Shown: positions 33,382-41,874, numbered from the stretch's first letter. The stretch: 43,402 nucleotides of DNA from Plantactinospora alkalitolerans (GCF_015690345.1 NZ_JADPUN010000115.1:1-43402); one strand, 5' to 3'. Notes: generated by a model from the letters alone, not told the origin. Made by a program: numbers and translations.

Positions 33382-34316
33382 GGCGACTGCTCCGCGACGA
33401 ACGACTCGATCTCCTCCCGGTCCCAGGCGCGGTCGGCGAAGACCACCCGGTGGGTCAGCCGGAAGGTTTCCCCGGGTGCGAGTTCCACCTCCTGGTCGAA
33501 GGCGGGCGACGGGTTCACGGCGGGAAACGGGTCGTTGCGGACGAACCATTTCAGCGGGACGGGGGCGCTGGTGGTGCCGGCGAGGACCAGCACGGTGCCG
33601 CCGCCGTCGACCTCGTCGTGCTGCCCGGTGTACGCCAGCCACGGCGATTCCCGGCCCATGCTCTCCGGGCCACCGCCGCCGTCGGCGGTGATAATCTGAC
33701 CGCCGGTCCAGCCGCGTGGCCCGCGCCAGAAGAAGCCGGTGTACCCGGCGTTCGGGCGGCCGTGCGTCGTCGGACTGCCGAGGTGCAGCTCCGAGCCGCG
33801 GATGTTGCGCAGTTCGGTGCCGAAGTCGAGCATCCAGCTGCCCCGGTCCGTGTCGACGCCGTGTATCCGCAGCTCCCGGTGCTCGGCGACCCAGTGCTCG
33901 TCGGTAGAGGTGATCCAGGTCAGCGACTCCCGCAGGGTCAGTTCGGTGTCGGCGACGTCGACCAGGTCGAAGGCGTCGTGCCGCATCCGCCCGATGTTGT
34001 CCAGCGCGGTGTAGCCCCTGTCGCGTACGTAGGAGTGCCCGCCCCAGAAGTTCTGCCCCGACAGGTGGGAGATCGTCATCTGGATGCCCTTGTGCCACCG
34101 GTGGTCGTTCGGCCGGTACGCCGAGACCAGCGCGCCGCTCAACGTACGCAGCGGGTGCAGGTAGGGCTTGCGTGACTCGTGGTCCGGTACCGGCGGGTCG
34201 TACACGTAGGTGGCGATGTCCACTCCGGCGGCGTTGACGACGATCTGACGTCCATGCTCGTGGGTGACGGTCAGCCTTCCGGTCGGCCCGGCCGTCGTGC
34301 TGCTTGCGGAGGTCAT
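33378..34316 (-). CDS. DUF6807 (PmoA-like) protein, first gene of the sugar operon
   Basis: This 312-residue protein is a paralogue of the one at 30407-31480. It shares RKPYLHPLRTLSGALVSAYRPNDHRWHKGIQMT, NFWGGHSYVRDRGYTALDNIG, GSPTTHGRPNAGYTGFFWRGPR and LKWFVRNDPFPAVNPSPAFD. The conserved His residues cluster in the first third. ATG 34316 follows AAAGG at about 13 bases, so the start is moderately sure. It leads the operon, divergent from a LacI regulator, which places DUF6807 proteins at the entry of this pathway. The biochemical function is unknown. Confidence 0.85.
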   Translation of the reverse strand: MTSASSTTAGPTGRLTVTHEHGRQIVVNAAGVDIATYVYDPPVPDHESRKPYLHPLRTLSGALVSAYRPNDHRWHKGIQMTISHLSGQNFWGGHSYVRDRGYTALDNIGRMRHDAFDLVDVADTELTLRESLTWITSTDEHWVAEHRELRIHGVDTDRGSWMLDFGTELRNIRGSELHLGSPTTHGRPNAGYTGFFWRGPRGWTGGQIITADGGGGPESMGRESPWLAYTGQHDEVDGGGTVLVLAGTTSAPVPLKWFVRNDPFPAVNPSPAFDQEVELAPGETFRLTHRVVFADRAWDREEIESFVAEQSP

Positions 34317-34495
34317 GGAAGCGGTCGTGCCTTTCGCTCGCTCGGGTGGACGGGTGCGGGGGCGGCGTGGGACCGTCGGCGCACCGGCGACGGTCAGCAT
34401 TGTCCCGAAGTCGGCCGTACATCGTTGTAGGTCGATTGGATGGGATGGGCGGGAAAGCTGGCTGACTGTCTTCAATGGTCTGCTCGGGCTGGGCA

Positions 34496-34574
34496 AAAGC
34501 GAACGGTAATCGCTTTCCGAGCTAACCGCTTTCCCTTCCCGACGTCAAGATCCAGCAGCCGCTGAAACACTTTC
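34496..34574. promoter_or_regulatory. LacI-type operators in the divergent promoter region
   Basis: AAAGCGA-ACGGTAA-TCGCTTT (34496-34516) is a perfect seven-base inverted repeat. A related half-site, AACCGCTTTCC, follows at 34524, and GAAACACTTTC, a smaller palindrome, lies at 34564-34574. They sit between the DUF6807-led operon and the LacI gene and fit autoregulated LacI control of both. The remainder of 34317-34823 contains no recognisable gene. Confidence 0.6.
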
Positions 34575-34823
34575 GGTGCAGGTCAGCACGGTGCGCAGGG
34601 GGACCGTCACGGGCCCGCCGGTCTGCCGGTCCGCCCGCCGCCGACGCGCCGGAGCGGCGGCCAGCCAGCGGTACCGGAGACCGGGTCTCGACCCGCCCGA
34701 TCGGCTTGCCCCGCCTGATCGGCTTGGCGATCACCACGGGGCGCCGGTGGGCACTAAGGTGCGGATGCCGGGCGTGGTGCCTGCTCGTACGTCGCCACCG
34801 ATCAACTCGTGGGGGCCGCCAAC

Positions 34824-35861
34824 ATGACCAAGCGATCATCCGCGACGATCACGCTGATGGATGTCGCCCACGAGGCCGGCGTGTCGGTGGCCACCGCCTC
34901 CCGGGTGCTGAACGGAAGCGGCACCCGGCAGGTCCGGGCGGATCTCGCGGACCGGGTGCTCGCCGCCGCCGCCGCGTTGAACTACTCCACGAACGCCCAG
35001 GCCCAGGCGATGGCCCGGGGGCACACCAATGTGGTGGGGTTACTGGTGCACGACATCGCCGACCCGTTCTTCTCGTCCATCGCGGCGGGCGTGATGCGCG
35101 CCGCGGAACAGCACCGCAGCATCGTGATGATGTACAGCACGACGGGGCGGGCCGAACGCGAACTCGACTACCTGACCACCCTGCGCAGCCAGCGCCCCCG
35201 GGCCGTCATCCTGGCCGGCAGCCGGTTCGCCGACCGTGGGCTGCGGGACCGACTCGGGGCCGAACTGCGGATCATCGAGGAGGCCGGGGCGCGGGTCGCG
35301 CTGGTGAGCCAGAACGTCCTGCCGCTCGACACGGTGCTGATGGAGAACCGCGAGGGCGGCCGGATGTTGGCGCGCAGGCTCGTCGAACTGGGGCACCGGC
35401 GGTTCGCCGTACTCGCCGGACCCCGTGCGCTGCTCACCGCCCGTGATCGACTCGCCGGGTTCCAGGCCGGGCTGACCAGCGCCGGGATCACCCTGCCGAA
35501 GGGGCGGGTGCTGCACGGCGACTTCACCCGGGACGGCGGTTACGCCACGATGCGCGACCTTCTCGCCCGCGATCTCGACGCCACCTGTGTCTTCGCCGTC
35601 AACGACGTGATGGCGGTCGGCGCCATCTCGGCGCTGCGCGACCACGGCGTACCGCTGCCCGGTGGCATGGCGGTGGCCGGCTTCGACGACATCGTCACCC
35701 TCCGGGACGTGACACCGTCGCTCACCACCGTCCGGCTTCCGCTGGAGGAGGTCGGCGTGGCGGCGCTGGAACTCGTGATGCAGCCCCGGGCCGAGCGGCC
35801 CCGACTGCGCCGGGTCCGCGGCGAGGTGGTCGTCCGGGACAGCACGCCCGCGCTGGCCTGA
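34824..35861 (+). CDS. LacI-family repressor of the sugar operon
   Basis: The 345-residue regulator has the LacI helix-turn-helix at its start (ITLMDVAHEAGVSVATASRVLNG), the hinge ALNYSTNAQAQAMARGHTNVVGLLVHDIADPFFSSI and a periplasmic-binding-type sensor. The end carries VAGFDDIVTLRDVTPSLTTVRLP, as usual. ATG 34824 follows GTGGGGG; GTG 34809 would add five residues. It is divergent from the eight-gene operon, whose sugar or pathway intermediate is its likely inducer. It ends 13 bp before the convergent TetR gene. Confidence 0.94.
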   Translation: MTKRSSATITLMDVAHEAGVSVATASRVLNGSGTRQVRADLADRVLAAAAALNYSTNAQAQAMARGHTNVVGLLVHDIADPFFSSIAAGVMRAAEQHRSIVMMYSTTGRAERELDYLTTLRSQRPRAVILAGSRFADRGLRDRLGAELRIIEEAGARVALVSQNVLPLDTVLMENREGGRMLARRLVELGHRRFAVLAGPRALLTARDRLAGFQAGLTSAGITLPKGRVLHGDFTRDGGYATMRDLLARDLDATCVFAVNDVMAVGAISALRDHGVPLPGGMAVAGFDDIVTLRDVTPSLTTVRLPLEEVGVAALELVMQPRAERPRLRRVRGEVVVRDSTPALA

Positions 35862-35874
35862 CCATCTCCGCCCG

Positions 35875-36534
35875 TCAGTGGGCGTCGTGCGCCTGGGCGG
35901 TGCCGGTCATGCGGCGGCTGTGCTCGACCAACGCCGGATAGTCGGTGGCGACGCCGCGCAGCAGCGCCTCGACCGCCCGGTCGATGTCGGCGTCGCCGGT
36001 CGCCGCGTGGCCGAACAGGGCCCGGTAGTGCACCAGTGACCCGAGCATGTCCAGGACGAGATCGCGGTCGAGGTCGGTACGCAGGTCCCCGCGTGCGGTC
36101 GCGCGGTCGATCATCCGGGCCACGGCAGCCCGGGGCGGATCGAACAGGGTGGTCATGAATCGCTGGCGTAGGTCCGGCTCCGGCGCGCAGTCGGCGAGCA
36201 ACGGTCCGAGCACCTCCGGCTGGATGCGGTCGAAGAGCGCGACGAAGAGGGTGAGGCCCTCGTGCAGGTCGCACAGCGTGCAGCCGGTGTCCGGAGTGCG
36301 CGCGGCGCCCAGCCGTACGGCCAGCGCCGCGAGGACCAGCCGGGGACGGCCGGGCCAGCGGCGGTAGATCGCCGGTTTGGTGGTGCCGGCGCGGCGGGCG
36401 ACCTCCTCGAACGCGAGGTGGACGTAGCCGACCTCGTCGAGCACGGCCAACGTGGCGTCCAGCACCGCCCGGTCGATCTGCGGATCGCGTGGCCGGCCGC
36501 CACGGGGCGGCGGGGGAGATTGTGCGGCTTCCAC
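35875..36534 (-). CDS. TetR-family regulator of the adjacent dehydrogenase
   Basis: This 219-residue repressor has an N-terminal HTH (IDRAVLDATLAVLDEVGYVHLAFEEVARRAGTTKPAIYRRWPGRPRLV, about residues 20-68) and a helical ligand domain. The Cys pair in TGCTLCDLHEG is uncommon and could bind metal or sense thiols (inference). GTG 36534 is the start, with no clear ribosome site. The 64-bp gap to the divergent imine-reductase-like gene contains GATAC elements 25 bp apart (36550 and 36575) that may form its operator. Confidence 0.92.
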   Translation of the reverse strand: MEAAQSPPPPRGGRPRDPQIDRAVLDATLAVLDEVGYVHLAFEEVARRAGTTKPAIYRRWPGRPRLVLAALAVRLGAARTPDTGCTLCDLHEGLTLFVALFDRIQPEVLGPLLADCAPEPDLRQRFMTTLFDPPRAAVARMIDRATARGDLRTDLDRDLVLDMLGSLVHYRALFGHAATGDADIDRAVEALLRGVATDYPALVEHSRRMTGTAQAHDAH

Positions 36535-36598
36535 GACGGAAGCCTACCTGATACGTTACGAGTCGAACCGGAACGATACTAGGCCAGGGGAGTCGACG

Positions 36599-37486
36599 AT
36601 GGACATTCCGATCAGCGTTCTCGGCCTGGGCGCCATGGGCACCGGACTGGTCCACGTCCTGCTCGGCCGTGGCCACCCGGTGACGGTCTGGAACCGTACC
36701 CCCGGCAAGGCCCGGGACCTGCTGGCCGAGGGGGCGGTCCTGGCCGGCACGGCCGCCGACGCCGTGGCGGCCGGGGAGTTGGTCGTGGTCAGCCTGACCG
36801 ACTACGACGCGGTCGAGGAGGTGCTGGAAATCGTCGCGGACGCCGCGGCGGGCAAGGTAGTCGTCAACCTGACCACCGGCGCTCCCGACCGGGCACGGCG
36901 GGTGGCCGACTGGGCGCGGCGGGTCGGAGCCGACTACCTCGACGGTGTCGTCCAGGCCGGTCCCGAACAGCTCGGCAGCCCGGAGGCAACCCTCTTCTAC
37001 AGCGGCTCCGAGCCGGCGTTCGCCGCCCATCGCCGGACCCTGGAACAGCTCGGCACCAGCCACCATCTCGGGCCGGATGCCGGCCAGGCATGCCGGTACG
37101 ATCTGGCGCTGTTCGGCCTCTGGTACGAGGCCGAACTGGCCTACCTGAACGCGTTGGCGCTGGTGGGTGGCGCCGACAATACCGCCCTGGACACCTTCGC
37201 CACGTTCGCCGGCCGACAGTTGGATCATGTCGCGCGGGCGGCGGCCGAGACGGCCGGCGAGGTCGGCGAACGCCGCTATCCCCGGGGGCCGGCCACCCTG
37301 GTCGAGCACGCTCCGGTACTGGAGCAGTTGACGCGGCTGCGGGCGGCCGCCGGTCTGCACCACACGCAGCTCGTCCACCTGCACGAGGCGGTGCGGCGCC
37401 GCATCGGCCGGGGCCACGGCGCGGAGGGCCTGACCGGCGTGATCGAGGAACTCGCCATCGCGGTCCGGCCCGCGCCGGCCGAGTGA
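36599..37486 (+). CDS. Imine-reductase-like NAD(P)-dependent oxidoreductase
   Basis: A 295-residue enzyme with an N-terminal Rossmann domain (ISVLGLGAMGTGLVHVLLGRGHPVTVWNRTPGKA) and a helical C-terminal domain of the imine-reductase/reductive-aminase kind rather than a 6-phosphogluconate dehydrogenase end. There is no catalytic Lys at the usual place; the segment reads CRYDLALFGLWYEAELAYLNALAL, with Asp and Tyr as in imine reductases. WNRTPGK suggests NADPH preference. ATG 36599 follows GGGGAG. It is divergent from TetR and convergent with the FAD monooxygenase. It could tailor the neighbouring polyketide or act in detoxification. Confidence 0.87.
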   Translation: MDIPISVLGLGAMGTGLVHVLLGRGHPVTVWNRTPGKARDLLAEGAVLAGTAADAVAAGELVVVSLTDYDAVEEVLEIVADAAAGKVVVNLTTGAPDRARRVADWARRVGADYLDGVVQAGPEQLGSPEATLFYSGSEPAFAAHRRTLEQLGTSHHLGPDAGQACRYDLALFGLWYEAELAYLNALALVGGADNTALDTFATFAGRQLDHVARAAAETAGEVGERRYPRGPATLVEHAPVLEQLTRLRAAAGLHHTQLVHLHEAVRRRIGRGHGAEGLTGVIEELAIAVRPAPAE

Positions 37487-37502
37487 TCCACCCGGCCGTA
37501 CG

Positions 37503-38852
37503 TCAGCTCTCCGCTCCCCGGTAGTCGTAGAGCTGGTCGACGAACTTCCGGCGCAGCGGCGGAAGTCTGCTGGTAACGCTGAAGTAGCCCCGGGCGGCCA
37601 GCATGGCGAACCGGCCGATGATCGGCTTGTAGATCGGGTCGTCGCCGTTGGTGCCGTTGGTACGCAGCGAGTCGGCGACCCGGGCGAAGCCGTACCGGAT
37701 CATCTCGGTCTCGTAGTCCGCGACCGCCTCCACCAGCGGTCTTTCGTCGGCCACCGCCGCGACCAGGTGCCGGCAGAGCAGCGCCGCGTCCCGCAGCGCG
37801 GTGTTGGCCCCGACCCCCCGACCGGGGGTCATGGTGTGGATCGCGTCGCCGAGCAGCGTGATGTTGCTGCTCTTCCACGGCTCGACCGGCACGGAGGTGG
37901 CGACCTTGATCGGGATGACGCTGCCCGGATCGCTGTGCCGGAGCAGTTCGCGCAGCGTGGGGTGCCAGTTCCGGGTCAGGTCGAGCGCGACCTGTGCGAG
38001 CCGCTCGCCCCGCAGTTCCATCACGTCCGAGGGAAATCGGTCCGCCGCGCTCCAGATGATCAGGTTGATGCAGTCCCGGGTGTTGTCGTAGAGCAGTCCG
38101 GGCCAGCTTCCGATCAGACTCGCGTCGGTCACCCCGACACCGGGCTTGACCGAGCCGCGCTGGTCCCACTTGAACTCCATCACGTGCAGGACGCCCATCA
38201 GGCCCCCGCTGCCGAAGATCAGCGAGATTCCGCCCCTGATGTCGTCGGGGAGCAGACTCCGGGTGTACTCGGTGAGCGGGATCTTGCTGGCGATGTTGAT
38301 GCTTCCGGCATCCTTGACCTCGGCGTGCGGCAGATACTGCCGACGTACCGCCGAGTGGGTGCCGTCGGCCGCGACCAGCAGGTCCCCGGTCGCGGAGGTG
38401 CCGTCGGCGAAGTGGGCGGTGACGGTGCCGTCGTCGTGCCGCTCGTAGTGGGTGAAGGTCTTGCCGAACTGGACCACGTCGTCCATGTCGGTGAGCAGCA
38501 CCTGGCGCAGGGTCATCCGGGAGACCGACTGGTCGATGCTCGTCGGGTCCGCCTCGGGGCGCAGCGCGAAGGACGCCGTCCGGTGCAGTTGCTCGGTCAG
38601 TACGTTGAAGAACCGGGGCGCGCGGGCGCAGGTCGCGAGGAAGGTGGTGAACAACTCCGACGGCAGGCACTCCCGCAGGGCCCGGCAACCGGTCGGGTTG
38701 ATCCCGACCCGGTAGCCGAGGAGGCCGTCGCTCCGGGTCCGGTACCGCTCGTAGACCGCGACGCTGATGCCGGCGCGCCGGAGGCCGTGCGCCAGACACA
38801 TGCCGCCGGTGCCGGCACCGATGACGATGACATGTAACGGTCTGCCTTGCAT
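37503..38852 (-). CDS. FAD-dependent monooxygenase (aromatic polyketide type)
   Basis: The 449-residue flavoprotein hydroxylase has the FAD Rossmann motif VIVIGAGTGGMCLAHGLRRAGISVAVYER at the N-terminus, the DG motif in LLVAADGTHSAVRRQYL (about residue 160) and the GD motif in NITLLGDAIHTMTPGRGVGANTALRDAALL (about 310). It would hydroxylate or oxidise an aromatic ring using NAD(P)H and oxygen. ATG 38852 follows GAAGAGGG and lies 17 bp after a TcmI-type cyclase gene, with which it is co-directional. This pairing is typical of type II polyketide clusters, where such enzymes make quinones or rearrange the ring. Confidence 0.93.
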   Translation of the reverse strand: MQGRPLHVIVIGAGTGGMCLAHGLRRAGISVAVYERYRTRSDGLLGYRVGINPTGCRALRECLPSELFTTFLATCARAPRFFNVLTEQLHRTASFALRPEADPTSIDQSVSRMTLRQVLLTDMDDVVQFGKTFTHYERHDDGTVTAHFADGTSATGDLLVAADGTHSAVRRQYLPHAEVKDAGSINIASKIPLTEYTRSLLPDDIRGGISLIFGSGGLMGVLHVMEFKWDQRGSVKPGVGVTDASLIGSWPGLLYDNTRDCINLIIWSAADRFPSDVMELRGERLAQVALDLTRNWHPTLRELLRHSDPGSVIPIKVATSVPVEPWKSSNITLLGDAIHTMTPGRGVGANTALRDAALLCRHLVAAVADERPLVEAVADYETEMIRYGFARVADSLRTNGTNGDDPIYKPIIGRFAMLAARGYFSVTSRLPPLRRKFVDQLYDYRGAES

Positions 38853-38869
38853 CGGACCCTCTTCCGCTG

Positions 38870-39214
38870 TCAACTCGGGTTGCCGGTCGCCGATCCGGGA
38901 CCGTCCCACTGGTAGAAGCACCTGGCCATGGCGTCGCGGGGAGACTGCCAGTTCGGTGAGTACGGCGAGATGTACGTCGACAGCCGTTCGGTGACGCTGG
39001 CGAACAGCGGATGCCGGTTGGCCTGCTCCAGCCGGGCCGGCGAGAACTCCTCCGTCTCCATCAGATGCAGGCAGAGGTCGCCGAGCTGGTAGAGCGAGCG
39101 GTGTCGTACGCCCGTGACGGTATGCAGGTCCGTCTCGTCGGATTCGGTGAAGATCTTCGCGATCTCCTCCTCGGTTCCGGGAACTATCCTGCCCACGATC
39201 AGCACACGATTCAT
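38870..39214 (-). CDS. TcmI-family polyketide cyclase (copy 1)
   Basis: A 114-residue ferredoxin-like-fold cyclase of the TcmI family, which closes a late ring in aromatic polyketides. It has the recognisable sequence HRSLYQLGDLCLHLMETEE (about residues 40-60), then [29 protein letters not shown] at the C-terminus. ATG 39214 starts the family's usual MNRVLIVGRIVPGTEEEIAKIF. It resembles the second cyclase at 42222-42566 along its full length and is the first gene of a unit with the FAD monooxygenase. A SARP-like heptamer repeat lies about 115-132 bp upstream. Confidence 0.92.
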   Translation of the reverse strand: MNRVLIVGRIVPGTEEEIAKIFTESDETDLHTVTGVRHRSLYQLGDLCLHLMETEEFSPARLEQANRHPLFASVTERLSTYISPYSPNWQSPRDAMARCFYQWDGPGSATGNPS

Positions 39215-39328
39215 GTCGTCTCCCCACTGGCTGGTACGGGTCGGCCCGGTTGGCCGAGACGCGACCGGTTCGTCCTCGGCCGGCGGTACGACGGAACGTT
39301 CCGGGCCCGGCCACCATGCCGTTGCCGA

Positions 39329-39346
39329 CGTCAAGGGGACGTCACC
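39329..39346. promoter_or_regulatory. SARP-like heptamer direct repeat, cyclase 1 promoter
   Basis: CGTCAAG-GGGA-CGTCACC on the plus strand: two heptamers sharing CGTCA at an 11-bp period, which is the geometry of SARP binding sites. The site lies upstream of the minus-strand cyclase gene. A near-identical pair occurs upstream of the second cyclase. The rest of the 39215-39616 gap holds no gene I can support. Confidence 0.5.
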
Positions 39347-39616
39347 CGGCGCGCACGCACCCGGGGCCCCGATTGACGGCTCGGTGACGCCGCCGTCGCC
39401 ACGATGGGAGCCCGCCGAGCGCACCGGACGCCTTGACCGAGGCCTGCCCGGGCCACGGTCGCAGGTCAATGAAACGAGTTGCCGAAAGTAGTGCGTCGGA
39501 CCGTCGGTGGCGCTCCTTCGGCGACGGTGCCGGGACGGCGCTCAACGGGCGATTGCTTCGTTTGATGGGAAGCGATCTCGTGAGCATCGGGACTAGGTGC
39601 CGGCATCGGGCTCGCG

Positions 39617-40713
39617 TTGTCGCGCCACCAACTGGATGGGGCGCTGGCGTCGTTCGTGCCCGGTACGTCGCCGTCGCCGTCGGCGTCGCGGCCCGTGGCG
39701 TCGGCCGCGCCCAAGTCGACGGTGGCCGTCTCGGGCAAGCCCGGGATCCAAGGGCCGGGGGTGTCCGACCATCTCGACCGGTGCGGCCTGTGGAAGGCCG
39801 ACCGGGCTGCCGACAGCGCCGCCGGGTGGTGCACTTTCCATCAGCGGATGCTGGCGACAACCCACATGTCCACCCTCTATCAGTGCAAGGGGCCACAGGA
39901 CTCGTTCGCCGGCGACCAGACGATCGCGGTCGACGTCGGCATCGTCACCAAGGGCGCCTGCGCGGTGATCTGGTTCCGGCTGGTCGACCAGCGCGGTTAC
40001 GTAGCCTCGTTCTGCGAGAACGAGATCCGGCTGGGATCGACGAGAGCTCGGGGAACGGGTTCAACTCGGAGCAGCGGGTGGCCTCGAGCGCGTTCCAGGT
40101 CGGGCAGACGCACCGGACCGGCATCACCGTGCACAACGGCACGGCCCAGGTGACGGTCGACGGCACGCCCGTTCTGAGTATGCCGGTCACCGACCCGCAG
40201 CTGGTCGCGGGCCGGGTCGTGCTCGGGGCGCTCAACGACGCGACCGAAGGGGACGCCACAGTGGCCTTCGCGAACGTCGATCTCCGGTCGCCGGTGGTGG
40301 GTCAGCCGGCGCGCTTCACCGATCCGACGACCGGCTCCGGCCAGTCGATGGTGGAGCTTTACTCGTACGATCCGGTCGCGCGCTCCGCGGTGGCTCAGCC
40401 GGTGCTCGCGATGGCCAGTGCGGACTACTGCAAGCAGTTCAAGATCGACTCGAGCGACATCAGGTGCAGCGACCCGTTCCAGATCGTCGAGAGCCACACG
40501 AGGGTGACGATCCCGGTCCGGTCCGCGCCGAAGCTGACGTCGTGGAAGAACGTCGGTGGCGGGGACGGCATCGTCTCGGTGCGCGCCGGCGCCGGTCACT
40601 CCATCTCTGCGTCCAAGTTCACCAGGTGGCTTGCCGGGGAGCAGGGTGGCCTGGTCGCGGTCACCACCACCAACGGCGAGGTCACCACGCTGACCAAGAT
40701 CGACAACGCCTGA
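39617..40713 (+). pseudogene. Frameshifted gene for a secreted or surface LamG-like protein
   Basis: Two overlapping frames encode one protein. From 39617 (or slightly upstream, after a stop at 39581) to about 40036 the frame reads a Ser/Pro/Ala-rich linker, then GLWKADRAADSAAGWCTFHQRM through GYVASFCENEIRLG. From about 40036 the next frame continues IDESSGNGFNSEQRVASSAF to KIDNA at 40713. Restoring one base near 40031-40036 joins them. The middle resembles a concanavalin-like (LamG/DUF1080-type) sandwich with paired Cys. There is no clear start codon, signal peptide or membrane helix, so the N-terminus, perhaps a kinase or anchor region, is also missing. It may be a decayed gene or a sequence error. 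Confidence 0.65.
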
Positions 40714-40757
40714 CCCGGATGCGTCGCGGTCCCGGTCACCAGCGCGTCCGGGTCAGG
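40709..40757. terminator. Hairpin terminator between convergent genes
   Basis: CCTGACCCGGATGCG (40709-40723) pairs with CGCGTCCGGGTCAGG (40743-40757), 15 bp with one G-U. The stop codon of the frameshifted gene (40711-40713) lies in the stem. The convergent SARP gene ends 95 bp further on. Confidence 0.75.
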
Positions 40758-40851
40758 CGATCGACTCCCAGGGTGCGCTCGCTGCCGCCGTCAGGCGCGG
40801 CAGCATCGGAGGCGGTCCCGTCCTGGCCGGATCAGTCCCCTGCCGGAGGAA

Positions 40852-41712
40852 TCAGCGTGAGCCCGGTATCGCCGGCAGGACCGACCGCTCGGCGTACGGC
40901 CCGGGACGCGAGGGCTGCGGCTTCGGCCGTGGCGAATGCGTGATCGTCGGCCGGGGAATCGGGGCGAGCACGTCACTGAGCAGGCCGCACATCGCCTCCG
41001 ACGGCTCCAGTTGGAGTTCCCGCAGCAGCAGGTCGCGGTAGACGTAGAACGCCTGTAGAGCCTCGTAGGCGTTGCCCTCGGCGAGGTGGGTCTCGACGAT
41101 CAGCCGGTGCGGTGTCTCCCGGAGCGGCTCCGCCCGTACCGCCTCGAGGGCCGCCTGCAGAGCCTCGCCGTGTTGCCCGGCCCGCAGGTGACTGCGGGCG
41201 ATCTCCTCCAGCATGTGGAGCCGCAACTGGCGCAGCCGTTCGCGTTCGGGCAGGACCCACTCGTCGTACCAGCCGGGTAGCAGGTCGTGTCGGCCGGTGG
41301 TGAGGATCTTCGCGGCCCGGCGGGGGTCCGCACCGTCCCGGACCCGTTCGGCGGCCCGGACGAGATCGTCGATGTCCAGCAGAACCACCGGGTCGAGCCG
41401 CACGGTGTCACCGACGGTCAACACCGGACAACTGCTCTCCTGCCGCAGCCGCCACAGCGCCGTACGCAGGGACGACATCGCCCGCTCCTCCGCGGTGTCC
41501 GGCCACAGCAGACCGGCCAGGTGCGCCCGGGTCGCTCCGGGGCGCAGGCCGATCAGCGCGATGATCCGTTGCAGTCCACGCGGTACGACGATGGGTGCAC
41601 CATCGTGCAGCAGGTTGAACCCGTCCAAGAGCAGCAGTTGGATCGTCTGGGCGGGCGGCTGGGCCGGCGGCCGGTGTGCCCGGTCGTGCGGCTCGCACTC
41701 CTTCGAGGTCAC
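40852..41712 (-). CDS. SARP-type (BTAD) pathway activator
   Basis: A 286-residue activator. The OmpR-like winged helix (residues 25-105: LLLLDGFNLLHDGAPIVVPRGLQRIIALIGLRPGATRAHLAGLLWPD...AMSSLRTALWRLRQ) is followed by the bacterial transcriptional activation domain (residues 125-255, with LLPGWYDEWVLPERERLRQLRLHMLEEIARSHLRAGQHGEALQAALEAVRAEPLRETPHRLIVETHLAEGN). SARPs bind heptamer direct repeats near the -35 region of antibiotic genes. GTG 41712 follows GGAGGGTGG. It lies between the two cyclase genes and is most likely the cluster-specific activator. The last 30 residues form a proline-rich tail. Confidence 0.93.
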   Translation of the reverse strand: MTSKECEPHDRAHRPPAQPPAQTIQLLLLDGFNLLHDGAPIVVPRGLQRIIALIGLRPGATRAHLAGLLWPDTAEERAMSSLRTALWRLRQESSCPVLTVGDTVRLDPVVLLDIDDLVRAAERVRDGADPRRAAKILTTGRHDLLPGWYDEWVLPERERLRQLRLHMLEEIARSHLRAGQHGEALQAALEAVRAEPLRETPHRLIVETHLAEGNAYEALQAFYVYRDLLLRELQLEPSEAMCGLLSDVLAPIPRPTITHSPRPKPQPSRPGPYAERSVLPAIPGSR

Positions 41713-41841
41713 GGCCCACCCTCCTGCATCCGGAACCCGTGTCCCGAAGTCCGCTCTGCCTCCGACGGTGGCCGTCCAGCGCTCCGGTACGCCGATGGTG
41801 CTTCGGACGCCGCCTCCGTCAGCCGGCTGCTGACGCCGCAA

Positions 41842-41874
41842 AGCGTGACGAAGGTTATCAATCACCGTCACGCT
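41842..41874. promoter_or_regulatory. Inverted repeat upstream of the SARP gene
   Basis: AGCGTGAC (41842-41849) and GTCACGCT (41867-41874) form a perfect eight-base inverted repeat around 17 bases, 130-162 bp before the SARP start. GTCA/GTCG motifs recur at 41867, 41877 and 41888. It could be the site of a regulator acting on the SARP gene. Confidence 0.45.

Noticed and set aside
30407-34316. Subunits of particulate methane monooxygenase (PmoA)
   Set aside because: No membrane helices and no PmoB/PmoC. The PmoA-like label belongs to an unrelated soluble family (DUF6807).
36599-37486. 6-phosphogluconate or hydroxyisobutyrate dehydrogenase
   Set aside because: The catalytic Lys motif of that family is absent, and the C-terminal half matches the imine-reductase type better.
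39433-39616. ATG-initiated N-terminus for the frameshifted gene (for example at 39469)
   Set aside because: Third-position GC is low, there is no ribosome site, and reading on in that frame gives an Arg-rich shadow until about 40036.
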